A stretch of 64,000 nt of DNA, taken from positions 69,803,223 through 69,867,222 of the forward strand of contig NC_089230.1 of the NCBI RefSeq assembly GCF_963924675.1, in the 5' to 3' direction. This document shows positions 48,601-58,020 of this stretch, piece by piece. A program made the translations under genes and the position numbers. This DNA comes from Phocoena phocoena. Lineage: Eukaryota; Chordata; Mammalia; Artiodactyla; Phocoenidae. Numbering within the stretch: the first letter of the stretch is position 1; every line of letters begins with the position of its first letter. The notes under the pieces were generated by a model that searched no databases, was not told the origin of the DNA, and worked only from the letters and a program-made list of their open reading frames with translations.

Positions 48601-51600
48601 GGGGACTTTCTCCGGTGCTGAGTGGCCTTGATATGCCGTTTGTTAGAACAAAAGATGTGTCATCTTCATCTCGGATGGACTTAATCGGAGACAAGGAGGA
48701 CGTTTCCCACGTGGCTGAGACAATAACCAGTCTAGTTTGGCTCCAGTCTGCGTTCCCCACGGCTGGGCCCTCTCTGCTTCCTGTGCACTTGGCAACCCCA
48801 GAAAACCACTGGCAGAGAAAGCAATCCAGGGCTTCAGAGTTCCCACAGCACTCGATTCAGCCACAGAGGCTCACGCCCCAGATCGTCTCTCCACACACAA
48901 GAGCCACATATCTGTCTTTGGAAACGCAGCCTGTCCTCTTGGCAGGGGGAGAACTGTTTACCAGAACTCTATTCCAGCCTTTTGGCAAATCAGTCCTCTT
49001 GGAAGCAAGCCTTGGAGGAGCCAGGAGCTGTGGGGCTGACAGTTAGAGCTGGTAACAGGGCATTCCCTAGAACAGCGAGGGTGTCTGAGGGAACGTAACA
49101 GCAGCCCCTCAGGAATGCGGGCGTTCCCAGCTTAGGCCCAGGCAAGCGCCTGCCCAGCTGATACGGAGCAGGGCCCTGTGGGACTCCTGGGCACAAGACT
49201 CCTTGCTCGGCACCCGGCAAACAAACGCTGTACTTTCCTTCACTACAACCTGGTGTCAGTGGACTGGCTTTTCTGCATGGTGGGTGAGCAGACCCACGTT
49301 CGCTTGAGTAGCAACACTACAATTTTTGACGTGAGCATCATAGCCTATCAGACCCACACGATGTGGCCCAGCTTCATCTAGACCCTTCACCCTGCACTTC
49401 AGCAATCTTAGTTTCTCCCATTCCTAGACCACACCCGCCTCCATAGTCATGAATATAGAGTAAGACCTGGAACCAGAGACCCACAGGCAAATTATTTACA
49501 TCTTTTTGTTTCAGTTTATTCATCTGTAAAAGGAGAAAATAACAACACCTGCCTGAGAGGTTGTTTCGAGAATTAAAGAAGTTAAGCAGCACATGAAGCC
49601 TGACTCAGGTAAACGCCCAATAAAGGTTAGAGATAATTATGTACCAAGTTACCATCATCTCTAATGATTCCCCAGACGTGGTCAGGCGCTCCTACACCTG
49701 CTCTCCCAGCATTGTGGACTTCCTCCTTCACAGCGTGCTTTGTAATTACATATGATTGATTTCTTTGCATACTTTAAAAAAAAAAATCTGATCGGCATCA
49801 GGATCCCGTTCAAGCCAGTAAGTTCCATGTGGGCAGAGGCTGCTGTGTCTCTGGGGCTGGCCCAGCATATAGTAGGTGGTCAATAAATGTTGAACGACTG
49901 ATTTTAAGTGGTTTAGCCAACAGTTCTCCAGAGATCAGACAAGATTTACATGCCCTTCCTGTGGAGGAATCCATATGTCAAGGGGAGTCATGTCCCATCC
50001 CCCAACCCCCCTCCATTCAATTTCCTCAACTAATGAGCTGGGTGGGGCTCATAAAGCCGAACACCTGCTTGTCGAGAGAATGGGTTTTGGTGCCAGCTCC
50101 CTTTTAATCTTGTTTCACAACCTTGGGAGAGACTTTTAACTCCTGGGACCTAAATTTATTTCCTGTATTTGTAAAACAAGAGATTTGATAGTGTTTGACA
50201 CCAAAAGTAGTTTAATTTTTTTTTTTTTTTTAAGTTATGAGCATCTTTCACATGCAGGAAGTCTTGTGGCATTGCAAGCCATGAAGTAGGCTGGCCGAGA
50301 TGCCCTTTTCCCCCCAGGTAGTCAGGCCAGCTGCTGTCAAAAGGTGTTCCGCAACCAGAGGGGTGAGTCACTGTCTCCTCAGCCATCTCTGTACCCGACC
50401 CTGATACACAGGCTGTCATGTCTCCTCCAGGGAACTCAAGGGGCCACTGACATTCTCCATATTGGGACTCTGTCCCTCTGTTTTGTACATGCTTCGATAT
50501 ACTGCCCACATTCTGGCTCTTGGACATTCAGTGATGACCGGAAGGTCTAACAGTGATGACGTATCTTCAAGTGGTACCCAGAGTGGGCACAAACTCTCAT
50601 GAAGTCCAATCCGGGCTGTCTGCCTGTACCCGGTCCTGACTGGCTGGGGTAAATAAGAGACCCCGGCAGGGTGGGAATGGGTTCACACACATTCACTCAC
50701 TCAACAAACACCTCCAAGCTCCAACAAGTGCCCAGTGTGTGGGACTCCACTGTCCTGTGGAGCCAGGCCTGAGGGCTTCGCTTCATCTTTGTGAGGCCTG
50801 GAGAGGCCACTCACTGGGGAAAGTTTTCACTGGGAAAACTCTCCTCTCCTCTGCTGTCCATCACCCTCTTCTCTTCACGGAGGATCTAAGTCAGGGTGAC
50901 TATCCTTCCAGACACCAGACTTCCCATTCGCTTTTTACATTATAGAACAGGGTTTTATATAAAAATTAAAAACAAAATCATAACAATGCAGCCATCCCCT
51001 GGTTCCATCACTATGGCCTGTTATAATGCGAAGTCCAAAGGAACGGGCTGGAGAGAGAGAGACTGATTTTCATGTTAACATGCTTTGTAGTTCCATTTGA
51101 AATTAAAAAGGAGGTCCACAGGACCATGAATTGATGTAAATAAACCTGATATTTTTTTTTACGGAAAATCAGCATTTAGCTGGACAGGGCATTCCAGTGG
51201 TTCTGTACCCTGGGAAATGCTAGGTGTTTGTATTCAGTGAGGGTCTGAACTGCTGATTTCCACAAAGCATTAGCTTCGGCCACAGGGACGGGCAGTGGAG
51301 CACACGATGCACAATTCAAATGGGCTCATCTCAGAACCTGGAGGACTTCTGGTGGGGAAACCCGAAGCTCTGCTTCCGCAACATGACAGACGATTTGGAA
51401 ATTTCCTTACACGTGAGACGCCAAAACTGACAACCGTATGAGTTTCTAGGTTTGGGGGAAATTAATAAACTGAGGACAAGAGATCTGAGTGAGGCACAGC
51501 CAGGCTGCTTGGGACAAAGCACCGCACTCCCGGTTTCTTATCTTTTAAAGGTAAGAAGATACATTTGGTCATTTGTGTATTTAGCTCAGATTCTCAAATT

Positions 51601-54600
51601 GAGTATATGCCTCTCCTTTTTAAAAAATTTAACACACATATTTATAAGAATTCAAGTTGTGAAAGTAACCAGATCAGGCCCAAGATGGAGCCGCTCATGC
51701 TAAGATTCCCATCAGCAAACCAGAACTCCACTGCGCTTCTGCGTGGCTCTCCCAGAACAGGCAGGCCCGGCGCTCCCAGCCCCGCAGGCCCATGCCGCAC
51801 AGGCTCCAAGACCTCCCTGCGCTCCACAGAAGGGAAGTTAACCGTCAGCAATGCCCAGGGCAACTTCCTTGTTTCTGCTCCCTTTGGTCTCTAAGACCCT
51901 ATGGCCTCCTATAGCTCTTCTGAGCCCCCTTTTCTCTGCCACATGGGATGCTGCTCCGCCCATGAATTGCCAAATAAAAGCCTACTGATCAGTAAAGTGT
52001 CTGTGGAAAATTTTCTTTTCATAAACTTTAGGATTAATGGTTCAGTTTCTAGGGTTTAGAGAGGTTAAAAAATTTTTCTTTTTTATCAAAGTAAAACTAG
52101 CACGACTATTTGGCAAATGGAGAAGAAAAATTTAATTACAGTCCCACCCTGCCATAGCAATAACCAATATAATTTCTGTGAATTAAAAAATATATATATG
52201 TATGAAGAGAACAGACTTGTGGTGGCCAAGGGAGAGGGAGGGTGTGTGAGGGAAGGATTGGGAGTTTGGGATTAGCAGATGCAAACTAGTATATATAGAA
52301 TGGATAAGCAACAAGGTCCTACTGTAGAGCACAGGGAACTATATTCAATATCTTGTGATACACCAAAATGGAAAAGAATATAAAAAAGAATGTAAATATA
52401 TGTATAACTGAACCACTTTGCTGTACAGCAGAAATTAACACAACATTGTAAATCAAGTATACTTCAATTAAAAAAATATATGTAGGGCTTCCCTAGTGGC
52501 ACAGTAGTTAAGAATCCGCCTGCCGATGCAGGGAACACGGGTTCGAGCCCTGGTCCGGGAAGATCCCACATGCCGCGGAGCAACTAGGCCCGTGCGCCAC
52601 AACTGCTGAGCCTGCGCTCTAGAGCCCGTGAGCCACAACTACTGAGCCCACATGCCACAGCTACTGAAGCCTGAGCACCTAGAGCCTGTGCTCCGCAACG
52701 AGGAGCCACCACAATGAGAAGCCTGTGCACCGCAACGAAGAGTAGCCCCCGCTCGCTGCAACTAAAGAAAGCCCGCTCACAGCAACAAAGACCCAACGCA
52801 GCCATAAATAAACAAAAACAAACAAATAAATAATAAATAAAATACGTATGCACGGATAGCAAAGAAGGGGAAATGGGTGGCAGAATCCGTTATAGGGAAA
52901 AAATCATTTTCTGTCTAGTAAACACCTGTGAGAGGACCAGGGTCCGCCAGGCTTCCCTAATGACGGTCTTGGGTCCTCGTTCCTCTCCTCCTCCGCAGGG
53001 GGAGGTGAGGCAGACCTGCCTGGAAGGACGGGTCCCCGACAATGATGGGGATGGTGGAGCAGGGGTGCGCACAAAGAGCTTAATTTTTTGCATAAAAATA
53101 GTGGGAGAAAACTTGAGTTTCAGGGGTAGCCTTGGATCAAGGGGGTGAGGACAGGAGTAACAAGAGGAGAACCGGAATGGGAGGAGGGCGGGCTGCAGAA
53201 GAAAGCCAGAAAGCCAGCCAGCGAGGCACGCCCTGAGGTGGCAGAGACTTGGAAGGCAGAGTCATCCCACGCTGCACAGCGGTGGGTCCCCTGCTGTGCG
53301 TAGCCGACTTGGAGGGAAGCTGCCTCATGTGGATGGAATTCAGGGAGATCAAGAAGAAAGGGCACTCTTCCATATTTGGGTCTCTGCTGCATGGACAAGA
53401 AGAATGGTTTGAAAGAGGCAAGAACAGGGGGGACACAAGTAAGAATCAGGACCTAGGGGATCAGGAAAAATAGAGGCTCCCCAAGGAATGATCAGATTTT
53501 GGGGGGAGGGGGTGAGAAGAGCTCCAGTGTTTCCCGAGTTTTGTAAGATAGTCTTTTTATTTATTCAAGAGAGGAGTGACCTCATAAATTAGTTTGGAGT
53601 TGTGTCAAGTGACTACAGTCTGGGTAATAAATGTTTGTATAGTTGTAAAAGAAAAAAAATTGTTGGGGCTTCCCTGGTGGCACAGTGGTTCAGAGTCCGC
53701 CTGCCGATGCAGGGCACACGGGTTCCTGCCCCGGTCTGGGAGGGTCCCGTGTGCCGCAGAGCGGCTGGGCCCGTGAGCCATGGCCGCTAAGCCTGCGCAT
53801 CCAGAGCCTGTGCTCCACAACAGGAGAGGCCACAACGGTGAGAGGCCCGCGTATGGCAAAAAAAAAAAAAAAAAAATGTATCTTCCTCTTTTTCATTTAA
53901 AATGAAATTCTATACATTTTCCCATATTGCAGAATATTGGAGAACTGACATATTTTTCTTGGACCCACTATGTTCTGTTCCTATACCACCTCATTTAATC
54001 CGTATGACATTCTCTGAGGTAGTCGTATCACTGTAGCGGTTTTTTAAAATAAAAAGCTGAAGCTCAGAGTGGTTAAGTAACATGTCTGAGGTCGGACAGC
54101 CAGTAGTGACCAACCTCGGGGGGAGACTGTGGCTGTCGGAGTCCAAAGCCCTCTCCATGACCCCGTGCTGCTTGTCACAGTGAGGCTGGAAAAATGAGGT
54201 CCTTGAAGACCATCAAGGGGCAAACTTAGGGCAACACGAATGGCAGCCCCGGGAAGAGATCTGCCCTGTGGCAGGAGCAGGCTTTGGATTTCACAATACG
54301 TAGTCGGTCATCAGCTTGCCTGACAACTCAACCCTGCCAAAGGATGTGACCCTGTTTTACAGATCATTTGGGGTTTGGCTCACCCCACTTCGCCCTGGAA
54401 AGCAGTTTCATGAGATGTAACTAAAACCGATCAGTGTTATGTGGCTGCAAAAATCGTTAACCAGAAGGCTCTGGCTTTGCTCCGTGAAGGAAGCTGGTGC
54501 TGGTGCGGGGCTATGGCTGGAAGCTGACCGAGGGGCCCTGAGTAGTGACCCCTGGGACAAGTGAGTCCCGGTGCCACCAAGGACATCATCTTTGAAGTTA

Positions 54601-57600
54601 CCGGCCATACCTCTGTCCTCTGGCTCATTCTCCCGGCTCACTCAATAAACCCACACATCAGCAATCCTACGGATGCCCAAAGGAAGCGGTTCTTTGTTGG
54701 AGAGTGTTTCCTTGTCCTGTGGATGTAGTAAATAATAAGACCACTTTCTTGTTCTAAAAGACAAGATTATCTCAACTACAAGAGTGAAAATCAATGGCGA
54801 GATAAACAATGATTGCAAACCACAACCAAGGCTTTTGTCCTCGCTCGCTTATTCTAACAAAGCAGGGATGGCTCCGCCCCTGCACTCGGAGTACCCGGCC
54901 GCTGGCTGCCGTGGGAAGAACAAGCGCTAAGGTTTCCTGGTTTTATTTATACTTAAACTGTGAACTCCATTTGTTTTGAGAACAAAATACGGTGGTTATT
55001 AAAATCATTTATGTTCTCTAAGTCAATGAAAAGGCTTGAATTTCATATTCAAGAAATGTGTGCCAAAATCCAGAAGCAATACAAATGAGGTACTTAATAC
55101 AAAAAGCTGTTCAAATAAAGAAATCTTACTTGAAAAATAAATTTTTTTTTTTTTTTTTGGCCACGCCATGCGTCATGTGAGATCTCAGTTCCCTGACTAG
55201 GGATCAAACCCATGCCTCCAGCAGTGGAAGCAGGAAGCCCTAATCACTGGACCACCAGGGAAGTCCCCAAAGAGCTTACTTTTAAAGGAGCTACATCTGT
55301 CGGCATTCACTCAACAATCCTGGGCACCCGCCTTCCGGGTGTCAGCCAGAGACGTGGGGTGAGTCTGTAATGGACGCTCCCAGGCTAAGGAGGAGAAGTG
55401 ACACCTGCTGGGCTGGGAGGGGAGGAGGGTTCACCAGACCCAGGTTTCCGTGAGGCTGCAGGCCGCTTCGCAGAGGAATAAGGGTGAGAGAGCCGTAAGG
55501 AGAGGAGGGAGGTGGGCAGTGGGGCTGTGGGCATGCCGCAATTCAGGATGATGACCAGGTCTCAGCCTATGGTCCCAGAAGTGAGGTTGCTGAAAAGGAG
55601 GTGACAGTCACGAGTTGATAGGACCAAGGGACTCTGAACTTGGGTACTGGCTCCACCATCCATATAGACACTCAGCCAGGATGCAGGCAGGAGCTGGACT
55701 GCAGAGGAAGACAGGACGTTGGGTGCTAAATTCTTGGTGACACTGGGGAGGGGCTTAGGTGACAGTGATAACGGGGGGTGGGGGGGGAAGACAGGGTAAC
55801 CAGGAGGTGTGAGCCTCAAAGGAGCTGGAGGTATAAAGAAAATCACTGCAGTAACCTAAGGAAGTTACAGAGTATTCTACCAAGAAATGTTTTACTTCCC
55901 CAAATTCCCGCAATAAGCAGTCAGGCTCTTGGCATGGAAGCCTTTCTAGGGAGCAGGGTGTTTGAATAGAAGGGATCATAGACGTCACGCTTGTAACTCC
56001 TTAACTGTGCAGATGGAGGAAAGGACGGACATCTACACTCACCAAGGCCACAGCAAACTGATGGGCTTGCATGATCCAAAATCCAGTTAAAAAAGCGGGA
56101 GACAAACAGAGCAACGGCGTCTCAGGAGCCTGTCTGCCTTCAAGGGTCACACGCAGAGGAGAGTCCCCTGGCACACCTGCCACATCTTCCAACCTGCACA
56201 CACTTTAACTACTTTTTTGTCCAAAGGCAACAGCATGGACCAGTTCCTTAACTCTAGGATTTAAATCCTTTAGAAGTCTGCATTCTAGCCCTCATCCTCG
56301 CAGCTCTGACATTTTGCAAGCCTGGACGCGGAAGTCCTCTCCTCTTCATCCCAACGTGAGAACGGTCAGGCAATACCAGGGTTGTCTGGTCTGCATGTGC
56401 ACGGCGGCTGTAATCCAGAGAACCTGCAGGGGCTTCACTATTTGGTGGGGAACCGTCCATGTCCTATTTTGGTCGTGCCCCACTTAAAGCTGAGGTTTTA
56501 AAAATATGGACTGGTGACAAGACAATGAATCTTATTTAACAGGTAGTCACCAGCATTCTAAAAAAATTAAATAATAGAATAGAAAATATCAGGTGCAATC
56601 CCGACACTTTGTGAAATTCTCTTTCAGGTGAGTGTGTTTGTGTGTGCTGGGTCCTGTGTATGTGCTGAAATGGTTCTCAGCAAGATTTAAAATTCCAAAA
56701 GATGTATTATTTTAACCCTAATTTGATTAACCAATCATATTTAACTTTAAGCTAATTCCAAAGGCAATTCAGCGGAGGGTTGTTTTTTGTTGCTGCTTTG
56801 TTTTTCGAGGCTGGGAAAATTTATTTAAACAAGCAAATATGCCTCATCCTCTACTGTGTCCTGGAATTACCTTTCATTGTTAAGTTCATTCCTCACAATG
56901 ATGAATATCCAAATTGAATATTTTCATGAGAACAAGTTTAATCTTGGTAAGAAATCATGAAATGTGAGATAAATGACTAAGACCCTACAGGCAGTTTTTT
57001 CCAGAGGCTGTAATTATCTACCTTAAGGTTTATGGATAAGCAAATTGTAACTTTTATCCTCAGATCTTTCTTTCATGCAGTCATTGATCATTCACTAAAT
57101 TCATCTCCTTACCAAACGGCACATTCTCTTTTGCAGGATTTCACTGAAGCATCGTCACTGACATTCTGAAGCGAAGCTAACAGGTTCAGAGAGGGTGACT
57201 ACTCAAGGTCCTTCAAGTGAAACAGGAATAAGGACTTCTGACCCAATACTGTGTTTCTTTCTTTCCTTTTTAAAAAAAATAATTTGTGTCTCTTTTTCTC
57301 ATTATAAAAGCAACATGCATTCATCATTTGAAAACACTCAAAGGTGCTAAGAAGAAATTTAAAATTACCCATACTCTCTTCTTAGTGAGAACTTTTAACG
57401 GGTTTGGACATTTCTTACTGCTTTGGGTTTTTTTTTTTTGTGGTATGCAGCCCTCTCACCGTTGCGGCCTCTCCCGTTGCGGAGCACAGGCTCCGGACGT
57501 GCAGGCTCAGCGGCCATGGCTCACTGGCCCAGCCGCTCCGCGGCATGTGGGATCTTCCCAGACCAGGGCATGAACCCACGTCCCCTGAATCGGCAGGCGG

Positions 57601-57968
57601 ACTCTCAACCACTGCACCACCAGGGAAGCCCTGTTTTGGGTATTTTTAATTGCTGCTTTTATAAAAATAGGATTGCCTGAGATAGCTCACATAGAGACGG
57701 GCGAAGCAGCAACCTCTCCAAGGGGAGGGTTTTTCCCCATCGAAGTCGTCCTTCCCAGAGCTGATAGAAGCCAGTTCCAGCAGGCTCTCCTGCTCGTCTT
57801 CCTTTTCTTGAAAATACTTTAAAGCCCCATGAAGCAGTGGTTGGGGCAGGGAGAGGCCATGGTGGGAAAGACTCACTGAGCCAGACCCAAAAGTTTTGCG
57901 ACAGTATTATGTTCAAATGGGAAAAAAAAGAGTTAGACTTTTCCTAACTAAAACTACCTGATACCAAG

Positions 57969-58020
<52 letters not shown>

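Noticed and set aside
48615..49046. 143-codon plus-strand ORF in the NT5E intron
   Set aside because: No recognisable domain, no exon-like boundaries, and overlapping ORFs on other frames of similar length; probably chance in GC-richer DNA.
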